From Oscillospiraceae bacterium (GTDB lineage: Bacteria; Bacillota; Clostridia; Oscillospirales; Oscillospiraceae): DNA of 64,000 nt. Numbering within the stretch: position 1 is the stretch's first letter; every line of letters begins with the position of its first letter. The DNA lies in the NCBI GenBank assembly GCA_021769865.1, contig JAETSB010000001.1, positions 1-64,000 of the forward strand, read 5' to 3'. Of this stretch, positions 56,980 through 64,000 are shown in pieces. The position numbers were made by a program, and so were the translations under genes. Below the pieces are notes generated by a model. That model was not told the DNA's origin and made no database searches. It was given only the letters and a program-made list of their open reading frames with translations.

Positions 56980-57390
56980 ATGGGACTGTTTTCCAATTTC
57001 TTTCAAAAAGAGTGTTCGTTGGGCGCCCAGCCCCACAGCGGCTGGAGCTGGAGCCTGTCGGTGAATGGGCTGTCCGTCACGCCTTTTGATTGGGAGGACA
57101 TCGCCCGGGCCTTGGACGGCCTGGGGCCCCATGACGACAGCTTTGTGATTCTGGAGCAGAGGAAGGGAAGGGACTATTGGTTCATCCAGAGCGCCGTGGC
57201 CCTGGCGGGACCCCACACCGGCGAGTATGTGGTGGGCGTGGGCTGGAACGACGGCCGAGGCAAGCACTACATCGAGCGCTGCGGCGGGGCCGGGCGGGCC
57301 GTGGATATGTTCCGGGCCGCGTGGCAGGGGACCCCCCTGGATTTCTCCGGCTTCGAGGACCAGTCCGACCAGCTTCCCGGCGATTCCTGA
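56980..57390 (+). CDS. hypothetical protein, 136 aa
   Basis: I do not recognise this family. ATG 56980 follows AAAGGACGGG. The 136-residue product has mixed alpha/beta character: GWSWSLSVNGLSVTPFDWED, ALDGLGPHDDSFVILEQRKG, RDYWFIQSAVALAGPHTGEY, VVGVGWNDGRGKHYIERCGG. It is rich in Trp and Gly with no signal peptide. The DSFVILEQ...YWFIQ..V pattern suggests a small antiparallel sheet. It is cotranscribed with dtd and the metallo-beta-lactamase gene; its function is open. Confidence 0.6.
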   Translation: MGLFSNFFQKECSLGAQPHSGWSWSLSVNGLSVTPFDWEDIARALDGLGPHDDSFVILEQRKGRDYWFIQSAVALAGPHTGEYVVGVGWNDGRGKHYIERCGGAGRAVDMFRAAWQGTPLDFSGFEDQSDQLPGDS

Positions 57391-57421
57391 AAACAAGGAC
57401 CTGAGAGGGGAGGAGACTCCA

Positions 57422-58042
57422 ATGAATGTCAAGATGATGCAGGTGGGCCCCATCGGCACCAACTGCTATGTCCTGGAGGACGAGAAGACCCGCGAGGCAG
57501 CGGTGATCGACCCCGGCGGGGACGCGCCGGAGATCATTAAGGCCCTGGAGGGAGCGGAGGTCCGGTATATCCTCCTGACCCACGGGCACTATGACCACAC
57601 CGGCGGCGCGGCGGAGCTGCTGGAGGTGTTTCCCAAGGCGGCGCTCTATATCCACAAAGCGGATTTCCAGGACGTGGACCCGTCCCTGTTCCCCCTGCGG
57701 ACCCAGGTCTCCGGTGTGAATTTTTACGACGAGGGGGACCGGATCGCCTTCGGCGGGGACGCCGTGAAGCTCCAGGTCCTCCACACCCCCGGTCACTCCG
57801 AGGGCAGCGTGACCCTCCGCTGCGGGGAGCTGTTGTTCTGCGGGGACACCCTCTTTGCCGGGTCCTGCGGCCGGACGGATTTCCCCGGCGGCAGCGTCCC
57901 GAAGATAATGGCCTCCCTCCGCCGGCTGGGAGAGCTGGAGGGGGACCTCCAGGTGCTGCCCGGGCACATGGAGACCTCCACCCTGGCGGCGGAGCGGCAG
58001 TACAATCCCTACCTCCGCCAGGCCATGCGGGAGGCACGATGA
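57422..58042 (+). CDS. MBL-fold hydrolase, glyoxalase II-like (YqgX type)
   Basis: This 206-residue metallo-beta-lactamase-fold protein has the dinuclear metal motif LTHGHYDHTGG (THxHxDH), the second His in HTPGHSEGSV, Asp in FCGDTLFAGSCGRTDFPGG and the last His in VLPGHMETST. The GRTDFPGG block and the length match YqgX/GloB-like hydrolases of Firmicutes, a broad family often acting on thioesters such as hydroxyacylglutathione or bacillithiol conjugates. Its physiological substrate in this organism is unknown. Its stop overlaps the hemZ start. Confidence 0.9.
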   Translation: MNVKMMQVGPIGTNCYVLEDEKTREAAVIDPGGDAPEIIKALEGAEVRYILLTHGHYDHTGGAAELLEVFPKAALYIHKADFQDVDPSLFPLRTQVSGVNFYDEGDRIAFGGDAVKLQVLHTPGHSEGSVTLRCGELLFCGDTLFAGSCGRTDFPGGSVPKIMASLRRLGELEGDLQVLPGHMETSTLAAERQYNPYLRQAMREAR

Positions 58043-59517
58043 AGCTGGAATTTCACGGCCACGACGAACGTTATACCGTAGAGCAGAGCCTCTTGAACCT
58101 GTTCCCCGGCGAGCTGCCGGTCTACGAGCCCATCCGGCCCTTGGAGGAGACAAATTGGGCTATCGCCTCCTGGCGGGAGGACGAAAAACGGGGCCACGCC
58201 TGTGTGGAGCTGTGCTGGCAGGGGAAGTCTATCGCCTATAGCCGGGGCGTGCCCCTGGAGGGCCGCACGCCCTACGAGCGGGAGGGCCGGCGGCGTTACG
58301 CCATCGGCGCGGCCTTTTTCCTGGCCTATCAGAGCCTCACCGGGAACACGCCCCCCTGGGGGATGCTCACCGGTGTCCGGCCCGACAAGCTGGTGACCGA
58401 GGCCTTGACGGCGGGAAAATCCCCCGAGGCGGCCCGGGAGCTGCTGGAGAAGATTTATTACGTCACCCCCCGCCGGGCCGCCCTGGCCCTGGAGACGGGA
58501 ACGGCGGCCTTCGAGGCCGCGAAGGGCCTGGGCCCCCGGGACATCGCCGTCTATATCGGCATTCCCTTCTGTCCCACCCGGTGTGCTTACTGCTCCTTTG
58601 TCAGCCAGTCGGTGGAGAAGAGCTTCTCCCTGGTAGACCCCTATGTGGACGCCCTGGCGGCGGAGATCGAGGCGGGGGGGCGCATGGTCCGGGAGACGGG
58701 CCTTCGGGTGAGGGCCATGTATATGGGCGGCGGCACGCCGACGACTCTGACGGCCCCCCAGCTGGACCGGGTGCTGACGGTGTTCGAGACTGCCTTCGGC
58801 CCCGCCCTGGACGCCTGCGGGGAAATCACCGTGGAGGCGGGGCGGCCCGACACCATCACGGCGGAGAAGCTGACGGTGTTAAAGGCTCACGGCGTTCACC
58901 GCATCTCCGTGAACCCGCAGACCATGGAGGAGAACGTCCTCCGGGCCATCGGCCGCCGCCACAGCCCCGGAGACATCGAGGCCGCCATGGACCTGGCGGC
59001 AAAGTGCGGCTTTCCACACGTGAACATGGACCTCATCGCGGGCCTGCCGGAGGACACGACGGAGGGCTTCCGCCGTTCCCTGGACCGCTGCCTGGGGTTC
59101 GGGACGGATAATGTCACCGTTCACACCCTGGCGCTGAAAAAGGGCAGCCGCATCCTGCTGGAGGGCCTGTCCATCCCCGGCCCCGAGGCCGTGGGGAAGA
59201 TGCTGGACCACGCCGAGCCCGCCCTGCGGGCGGCGGGGTACGCCCCCTATTACCTGTACCGGCAGAAATACATGTCCGGCAGTTTTGAGAACATCGGCTG
59301 GACCCGCCCCGGCGGGGAATGCCTCTACAACATCTATATCATGTCGGAGCTCTGCTCCATCCTCTCCTTCGGCGCGGGGGGATCGACAAAAATGGTGGAC
59401 CCGTCCCGGCGGCTGATCCAGCGGCGCTTCAACCCTAAGTACCCCAAGGAGTACACGGAACGCCCTGAGAAAACGCGGTCCAATCAGGCGGACTTCGCCG
59501 CCTTCTATGCCAGGTGA
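58039..59517 (+). CDS. hemZ: HemZ, radical SAM coproporphyrinogen III dehydrogenase-like
   Basis: This 492-residue radical SAM protein has an extra N-terminal region (about 1-165) seen in HemZ of Firmicutes but not in HemN/HemW. The cluster motif CPTRCAYCSF (CxxxCxxC, with three Cys at about 180-187) follows VYIGIPF, and YMGGGTPTTLTAPQLDRVL and VNPQTMEENVLRAIGRRHSP follow. Given the oxygen-free life style, it would act in anaerobic haem-type tetrapyrrole metabolism. Whether it is a true oxidase or a haem chaperone cannot be told from sequence. Its start overlaps the MBL gene. Confidence 0.88.
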   Translation: MKLEFHGHDERYTVEQSLLNLFPGELPVYEPIRPLEETNWAIASWREDEKRGHACVELCWQGKSIAYSRGVPLEGRTPYEREGRRRYAIGAAFFLAYQSLTGNTPPWGMLTGVRPDKLVTEALTAGKSPEAARELLEKIYYVTPRRAALALETGTAAFEAAKGLGPRDIAVYIGIPFCPTRCAYCSFVSQSVEKSFSLVDPYVDALAAEIEAGGRMVRETGLRVRAMYMGGGTPTTLTAPQLDRVLTVFETAFGPALDACGEITVEAGRPDTITAEKLTVLKAHGVHRISVNPQTMEENVLRAIGRRHSPGDIEAAMDLAAKCGFPHVNMDLIAGLPEDTTEGFRRSLDRCLGFGTDNVTVHTLALKKGSRILLEGLSIPGPEAVGKMLDHAEPALRAAGYAPYYLYRQKYMSGSFENIGWTRPGGECLYNIYIMSELCSILSFGAGGSTKMVDPSRRLIQRRFNPKYPKEYTERPEKTRSNQADFAAFYAR

Positions 59518-59536
59518 ACGGAAAGGAGCCGAGCCC

Positions 59537-60469
59537 ATGTATTCCCTGAAACAGATCAATGAAGCCGTCCGCAGCGACCCCGCCGCCTTCGCCCAGGAGT
59601 GCGACGCGCTGTTTGAGAAAAAGGTGGAGGCCGCCGCCGCGAGCATCGCGGACCACCGGGCGGAATCCCATATCATTCTCCTCTCCGGCCCCTCCGGCTC
59701 CGGAAAGACCACTACCGCGCTGAAAATCGAGGAAAAGCTGGTGGAGATGGGGATCGAGACCCACACCGTCTCCATGGACGACTATTTCAAGACCATGGAC
59801 CCGGAGACCTTCCCCCGGAACCGGGAGGGAATGATCGACTACGAGTCCCCCTTCTGCCTGGACGTGGACCTGCTGAGCCAGCACTTCGCCATGCTGGACC
59901 GGGGAGAGCTGATTCACGTTCCCAAGTATGAGTTCGCCCGGCAGATGCGCTCGGACACCTTTGCCCGCCCCCTGCGGCTGGGGAAGGACGACATGGTGAT
60001 CTTCGAGGGCATCCACGCACTGAACGACATCATCGTGGGGAAGAACCCCAGGGCGTTCAAGCTCTATATCGCCGCCCGGAGCGACATTCTGGACGAGGAC
60101 GGCTCCCTGGTGTTCGACAAATCCTGGGTCCGTCTCTGCCGCCGCATCGTCCGGGACTTTAAGTTCCGGGGCAGCGACGCGGCCTTTACCCTGAAGCTGT
60201 GGGAGAACGTCCGCCGGGGGGAACGGCTGTATATCTCCCCCTACAAGGAGAACGCGGATTTGATGTTCGACTCCTCCCTGGCTCTCAGCGCCAGCGCCTT
60301 GAAGCCCTTTGTGGTCCCTCTGCTGGAGGAGATCCCGCGGGGACAGTACCAGGTGGTGGAGGACATCCTCCGGGGCCTGGAGAAGATCGAGCCTCTGGAC
60401 GAGAACCATATCCCCGCCAAATCCCTGGCCCGGGAATTCATCGGCGGAAGCCCCTACGACAACCATTGA
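59537..60469 (+). CDS. uridine kinase-like P-loop nucleoside kinase
   Basis: This 310-residue P-loop kinase has Walker A LSGPSGSGKTTTALKI (about 53-68), the substrate Asp in SMDDYFKTMDPETFP, and VIFEGIHALNDIIV. The PRK/URK family core is preceded by about 50 residues (YSLKQINEAVRSDPAAFAQE). The layout and length fit the group called uridine kinase-like or Udk-C in clostridia, larger than Udk of E. coli (213 aa). The true substrate is uncertain. ATG 59537 follows AAAGGAG; it follows hemZ by 19 bp. Confidence 0.85.
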   Translation: MYSLKQINEAVRSDPAAFAQECDALFEKKVEAAAASIADHRAESHIILLSGPSGSGKTTTALKIEEKLVEMGIETHTVSMDDYFKTMDPETFPRNREGMIDYESPFCLDVDLLSQHFAMLDRGELIHVPKYEFARQMRSDTFARPLRLGKDDMVIFEGIHALNDIIVGKNPRAFKLYIAARSDILDEDGSLVFDKSWVRLCRRIVRDFKFRGSDAAFTLKLWENVRRGERLYISPYKENADLMFDSSLALSASALKPFVVPLLEEIPRGQYQVVEDILRGLEKIEPLDENHIPAKSLAREFIGGSPYDNH

Positions 60470-60494
60470 ACGGAAGATGAAAGGAGCGGCACTT

Positions 60495-60896
60495 ATGAGC
60501 AAACAGGAGAAATTCTATGACCTGCTGGACACCCTTCGGACCGGCGTGGAGGCGGCGGGAACCCTGGCCCTGGGGACTCTGGGCCTGGCCTGCCAGGGGG
60601 CGGAACGGTTAGCGGAGGGCGTGAAGCTCCGCTATGAGGCCGCCCGGGTGGAAGGCGAGATGGACGAGAAGCTGATGGAGGCCGGAGAGATGGTCTACGC
60701 CACCCACACCGGAAGCCCCACGGAGTCCGAAGAACTGCTGGAAAAGCTCCGGGAGATCGACGATTTGAAGGCCCAGCTGGCCGGGCTCAACGAGACCTTG
60801 GGCCGGAAGCCGGAGGGTTCCATCTGCCCGGGCTGCGGCGAGGCCGTGGAGGAAGGAGACCGCTTCTGCCGCTCCTGCGGCGAGAAGCTGGACTGA
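60495..60896 (+). CDS. small zinc-ribbon protein
   Basis: This 133-residue protein has a helical N-terminal domain (QEKFYDLLDTLRTGVEAAGT, LGLACQGAERLAEGVKLRYE) and a coiled middle (LLEKLREIDDLKAQLAGLNE), followed by a C-terminal zinc ribbon CPGCGEAVEEGDRFCRSCGE with two CxxC pairs. It is a small protein of unknown function of the type often found in Firmicutes between metabolic genes. It lies in an operon between the kinase and the purine nucleoside phosphorylase genes, 11 bases ahead of the latter. Confidence 0.75.
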   Translation: MSKQEKFYDLLDTLRTGVEAAGTLALGTLGLACQGAERLAEGVKLRYEAARVEGEMDEKLMEAGEMVYATHTGSPTESEELLEKLREIDDLKAQLAGLNETLGRKPEGSICPGCGEAVEEGDRFCRSCGEKLD

Positions 60897-60907
60897 GGAG
60901 GCTGAAC

Positions 60908-61735
60908 ATGGAATTTTACACGTACCAACAGGTTCAGGAGAGCGCCCAGGCCCTTCGGGAAACGCTGAACGGCTTTCAGCCCCGGGTCCTGCTGATTTTG
61001 GGCTCCGGCCTGGGGGCCCTGGCGGATGAGGTGGAGAGCCCCATCGTCGTGCCCTATGCGGAGGTGCCCCACATGAAGCACTCCACCGCCCCCGGACACA
61101 AGGGTCAATTTCTCTTCGGGAAGCTGGAGGGGAAGGACGTAGCCGTCATGCAGGGCCGCCTCCACACCTACGAGGGCTGGTCCTTCGCCGACGCCGCCTA
61201 TCCCGTCCGGGTCGCCCGGCTGCTGGGAATCGACACTCTGGTGGTGACCAACGCCGCCGGGGCGGTGAATACCGCCTGGACCGCCGGGGACATCATGCTG
61301 ATCACGGACCACATCAAGCTCTTCGGCGTCAGCCCCCTCTGTGGGCCCAACATCGAGGAGCTGGGCCCCCGCTTCCCGGACATGAGCCGCGTCTACACCC
61401 CGGCCCTCCGGGAAAAGGCCCGGGAGGCCGCTAGGGCTCAGGGCCTGGATCTGAAAGAGGGCGTCTACATGTTCTTCCCCGGCCCCCAGTACGAGACTCC
61501 GGCGGAGGTCCGGGCGGCCCGCCTGCTGGGCGCGGACGCCGTGGGCATGTCCACGGTGCCGGAGGCCATCGCCGCCGCCCACTGCGGCATGGAGGTTCTG
61601 GGCTTCACCCTCTGCACCAACATGGCGGCGGGGGTTTTGGAGCAGCCCCTCTCCGGCGACGAGGTCATCGCGGCGGGGGAGGCCGCGGGCCCCAAGTTCA
61701 CCGCCCTGGTAAAGGGCTGCCTGGAGCGCCTGTAA
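60908..61735 (+). CDS. purine nucleoside phosphorylase (PNP-I, trimeric type)
   Basis: This 275-residue enzyme splits inosine and guanosine (and deoxy forms) with phosphate in purine salvage. Seen: LILGSGLGALADEVE (phosphate loop), HKGQFLFGKLEGKDVAVMQG with RLHTYEGW, VTNAAGAVNTAWTAGDIMLI, the specificity block GPQYETPAEVRAARLLGADA and VGMSTVPEAIAAAHCGMEVL, and TNMAAGV. These place it in the PNP/MTAP family closest to PunA of Bacillus. Copy C of the dispersed element follows 35 bp on. Confidence 0.92.
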   Translation: MEFYTYQQVQESAQALRETLNGFQPRVLLILGSGLGALADEVESPIVVPYAEVPHMKHSTAPGHKGQFLFGKLEGKDVAVMQGRLHTYEGWSFADAAYPVRVARLLGIDTLVVTNAAGAVNTAWTAGDIMLITDHIKLFGVSPLCGPNIEELGPRFPDMSRVYTPALREKAREAARAQGLDLKEGVYMFFPGPQYETPAEVRAARLLGADAVGMSTVPEAIAAAHCGMEVLGFTLCTNMAAGVLEQPLSGDEVIAAGEAAGPKFTALVKGCLERL

Positions 61736-61769
61736 GCGTTTTCCAGGGCTTTCAATTCCGCATGGACTA

Positions 61770-61855
61770 CGTTGCCGTCGCATAGACTAGGATGAAACCT
61801 AAGCCCGGTAGCGAGATAAAGTTCTTTTGCCTACTTTTCTTTCAAGAAAAGTAGG
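61770..61855 (+). repeat. dispersed hairpin element, copy C
   Basis: Blocks in order: CGTTGCCGTCGC, a variable middle ending GCGAGATAAAGTTCTTTTG, and the palindrome CCTACTTTTC/GAAAAGTAGG (61830-61855). It lies between the purine phosphorylase and the flippase gene; the ribosome site of the latter starts at its edge. Confidence 0.85.
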
Positions 61856-61870
61856 GGAGGTATGCTTTTT

Positions 61871-63478
61871 ATGTCAGCTAAGAAAAAACAGTCCTTCCTG
61901 GGCGGCGCGGCCATTCTGGCCTCTGCGGTGGCCATTGTGAAAATCCTGGGCGCGGTATATAAGATCCCCTTCGGCAACATAGTAGGGCCTGAGGGGCAGA
62001 CGTATTTCAATGTTGCCTACAACATTTACAACGTCCTGCTGACGATTTCCACCGCCGGCCTGCCGCTGGCCATTTCCAAGCTCACCAGCCAGGCCCACAC
62101 CCAGGGCCGGGAGAACCAGAAGCACAAGATTTTCTCAACGGCTATCTGGCTCTTCTTCGCTATGGGATTGGTGGGCACGCTGCTGATGTACTTCGGCGCG
62201 GAGCGACTGGCGGCCTTTATGAACGAGCCCCTGGGCTATTGGCCCATCCGGGCGCTGTCCCCGGCGGTGTTCTGCGTGTGCTTGCTTGCCTGTATGCGGG
62301 GCTACACCCAGGGCCAGGGGAACATGACGCCCACCGCCGTCTCTCAGATTCTGGAGGCCCTGTGCAAGCTGGTTTTGGGCCTGGCGCTGGCCTGGTACTT
62401 TCTCAAGCTGGGCCTGGGCCTGGACATTGCCGCCGCGGGCGCGATCCTGGGCGTCACCGCCGGAACGGTCCTGTCCCTGCTGTACCTGATTTTCTATCTC
62501 CTGCGCCACCGGGACCGGGGGACCTCCCTGGACGTGCCGGACAGCGGCGCCGAGCTGATGCGGCAGATCCTGGCCATCGGCATTCCCATCACCCTCAGCA
62601 ACTCCGCCATGAGCATCATCACCCTGGTGGACACCAAGATCGTCCTGGGCCGCCTGCGGGACATCCCCGCCCTGGCGGACTCGGCGGCGGAGCTGTTTGG
62701 CCAGTATACCTTCGGCATGAACCTCATCAATCTGCCGCCCTCCTTCGTGTTCCCGGTCACCATGAGCCTAATCCCCTTCGCGGCGGCGGCGCTGACCCGA
62801 AGGGACCACGCAGAGGCGGGCCGTATCGTCTCCTCGGGCTTCCGGATCGTGGCGGTGCTGGCCATTCCCGCCGGCGTGGGCCTGAGCGTGGTGGGCGGCC
62901 CGGCGCTGCTGCTGCTCTATCCCCGCCGCCAGGCGGACGCCTTAGCCGCAGGCCCCCACATGCGCTGGCTGGGCATCGCCTGTATCTTCATGTGCCTGAT
63001 GAACCTGACCAACGTGATTTTGCAGACCTACGGCAAAGAGCTGATTCCCATTGGGACAGTGATTGCGGGCGGCGTCACGAAGGTGGTCATGAACTATATT
63101 CTGGTGGGGAATCCTGATATCAACATCCACGGCGCGCCCATTTCCACCCTCTCCTGTTACGTGGTGATCGTGGGATTGAACCTGTTCTTCGTCTGGAAGT
63201 ATTCCCCGGAGAAGCCCCATTACCTCCAGATTTTTGCCAAGCCGGTGATTGCCTCCGTCCTCATGGGCGGCGCGGCCTGGGCGCTCCACGGCTTTGCGAG
63301 CCGGGCCCTGTCGGGACACTCCGCCTACGGCGCCAACGCCATTGCCACCCTCTGCGGCATCCTGGGGGGAGTAATCGTTTACGCCATTTTGGTGGTAGCC
63401 ATGCGGATTCTGCGGGCGGAGGACCTGAAAACGGTGCCCCATGGGGCAAAATTGGCAAAATTGTTGCATTTGCGCTAA
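61871..63478 (+). CDS. SpoVB-like MOP/MATE-superfamily lipid flippase
   Basis: This 535-residue polytopic protein (12-14 membrane helices) belongs to the MVF/MurJ-like group of the MOP superfamily. Seen: KKKQSFLGGAAILASAVAIV, KILGAVYKIPFGNIVGPEG, MRGYTQGQGNMTPTAVSQIL and the central GIPITLSNSAMSIITLVDTK, FPVTMSLIPFAAAAL. The opening and the MRGYxQG motif match SpoVB, YtgP/Amj-type polysaccharide and lipid II flippases; SpoVB is required for spore cortex. The start at 61871 is better spaced from GGGGAGG than 61862. It precedes mazG, a spoVB-mazG order typical of Firmicutes. Confidence 0.9.
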   Translation: MSAKKKQSFLGGAAILASAVAIVKILGAVYKIPFGNIVGPEGQTYFNVAYNIYNVLLTISTAGLPLAISKLTSQAHTQGRENQKHKIFSTAIWLFFAMGLVGTLLMYFGAERLAAFMNEPLGYWPIRALSPAVFCVCLLACMRGYTQGQGNMTPTAVSQILEALCKLVLGLALAWYFLKLGLGLDIAAAGAILGVTAGTVLSLLYLIFYLLRHRDRGTSLDVPDSGAELMRQILAIGIPITLSNSAMSIITLVDTKIVLGRLRDIPALADSAAELFGQYTFGMNLINLPPSFVFPVTMSLIPFAAAALTRRDHAEAGRIVSSGFRIVAVLAIPAGVGLSVVGGPALLLLYPRRQADALAAGPHMRWLGIACIFMCLMNLTNVILQTYGKELIPIGTVIAGGVTKVVMNYILVGNPDINIHGAPISTLSCYVVIVGLNLFFVWKYSPEKPHYLQIFAKPVIASVLMGGAAWALHGFASRALSGHSAYGANAIATLCGILGGVIVYAILVVAMRILRAEDLKTVPHGAKLAKLLHLR

Positions 63479-63555
63479 AACATTCGGAAAACCGGGAAAA
63501 GATATGGAAATATCCCAACTTTTTTCTCGAAATTTCTTGCAAAGGCGGGCAATCT

Positions 63556-64000
63556 ATGGTAGATTTTCAATGTAAGCGCCGTTACGGCTGGGAGGACTTC
63601 CTGGAGATCATGCGCTTGCTCCGGGCCCCTGGGGGCTGCCCCTGGGACGCGGAGCAGACCCATAGGTCCATCCGCCGGAACTTCCTGGAGGAGACCTACG
63701 AGGCCCTGGATGCCATCGACCGGGACGACCCTGCGGACCTGTGCGAGGAGCTGGGGGACGTGCTGATGCAGGTGGCCTTCCACACTCAGATCGAGACGGA
63801 GCGAGGGCGCTTCACCATGGACGACGTGGTGAACGGCGTGGCTCAAAAGCTGGTTTACCGCCATCCCCACGTCTTCGGAACCGTGGAGGTGGCGGACAGC
63901 CGGGAGGTCCTGGTGAACTGGGAGGCGCTGAAGCGGAAGGAGAAATCCCAGACGACCACCGCCGACGCCATAGAGGCCGTGCCCCACACGCTGCCCGCCC
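63556..64000 (+). CDS. mazG: MazG nucleoside triphosphate pyrophosphohydrolase (partial, runs off the window)
   Basis: The frame is open to the window end and encodes the first 148 residues: VDFQCKRRYGWEDFLEIMRL, the family block RAPGGCPWDAEQTHRSIRRN with FLEETYEALDAID, CEELGDVLMQVAFHTQIE and YRHPHVFGTVEVADSREVLV. These are the EExxE and ExxD-type metal-binding helices of MazG, which hydrolyses non-canonical NTPs and, in some species, (p)ppGpp. Only the N-terminal domain is visible, so whether the protein has the usual two MazG domains cannot be told. ATG 63556 has a weak ribosome site. It follows spoVB by 77 bp. Confidence 0.92.
   Translation, partial: MVDFQCKRRYGWEDFLEIMRLLRAPGGCPWDAEQTHRSIRRNFLEETYEALDAIDRDDPADLCEELGDVLMQVAFHTQIETERGRFTMDDVVNGVAQKLVYRHPHVFGTVEVADSREVLVNWEALKRKEKSQTTTADAIEAVPHTLPA

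Noticed and set aside
1-64000. CRISPR arrays, tRNA, rRNA and complete insertion sequences
   Set aside because: No regular spaced repeats, no tRNA cloverleaf sequence and no transposase or integrase gene was recognised anywhere in the window.

Overview
The window reads as a chromosomal segment of a GC-rich, spore-forming, anaerobic Firmicute, most like an Oscillospiraceae-type gut clostridium (Flavonifractor, Lawsonibacter, Oscillibacter or Dysosmobacter relatives). The reasons are the DAP-type MurE, the sporulation genes (SpoVD-like PBP, SpoIVB, SpoVB-like flippase, a broken alpha/beta SASP), HemZ, TM1266, sortase pili, and AGGAGG-type ribosome sites with strong GC codon bias. The genus is an inference; no rRNA gene is present.

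Region 1 (1-5.5 kb) is accessory DNA full of broken genes: an hsdS fragment, the 5' ends of a small mobile-element gene, a SASP gene and a yaaA-like gene, and a frameshifted RecG-like/AlbA gene. Among them lie intact genes for an XRE regulator, a hypothetical protein, a Bcp peroxiredoxin and a Fic protein. Region 2 (5.6-17.7 kb) starts with a good promoter and three tandem hairpins. It then encodes a sortase-assembled pilus: coiled-coil protein, signal peptidase, a 1508-residue tip adhesin with 15 HxHxxxC repeats, major pilin, class C sortase, minor pilin, second sortase and a transglutaminase-like lipoprotein. Region 3 (17.7-22.3 kb) follows without a break. It is a compact type IV pilus/type II secretion-like machine (PilC, four small single-span proteins, PilT) plus a CAP-domain protein, with no PilB or prepilin peptidase in view.

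Region 4 (22.4-27.9 kb) is mixed: exoA, a TM1266-type regulator behind an attenuator-like leader, an NMT1/SsuA-type ABC transporter, rsmD, coaD and a coiled-coil protein. Region 5 (28.1-42.6 kb) is the division and cell wall cluster mraZ-rsmH-ftsL-spoVD/pbp-murE-mraY-ftsW-murG-murA-ftsQ-ftsZ, then spoIVB; murF, murD, murC, murB and ftsA are absent. Region 6 (42.6-51.1 kb) has murI, a DUF1934 gene, argS, a membrane protein, an XpaC/small membrane protein/TelA set, an XRE regulator and a TPM-domain protein. Region 7 (51-64 kb) has degV, recJ, relA, dtd, an MBL-fold hydrolase, hemZ, a uridine kinase-like gene, a purine nucleoside phosphorylase, a SpoVB-like flippase and the 5' part of mazG.

The observations most worth a second look are: a dispersed hairpin element in three copies with compensatory stem changes; the compact PilT/PilC machine joined to a sortase pilus cluster; the metal-ligand-like repeats of the tip adhesin; a four-unit 10-bp TTCGAA array just upstream of a strong promoter; and two structured leaders (5.7 kb and 23.3 kb) that I could not assign to a known RNA class.
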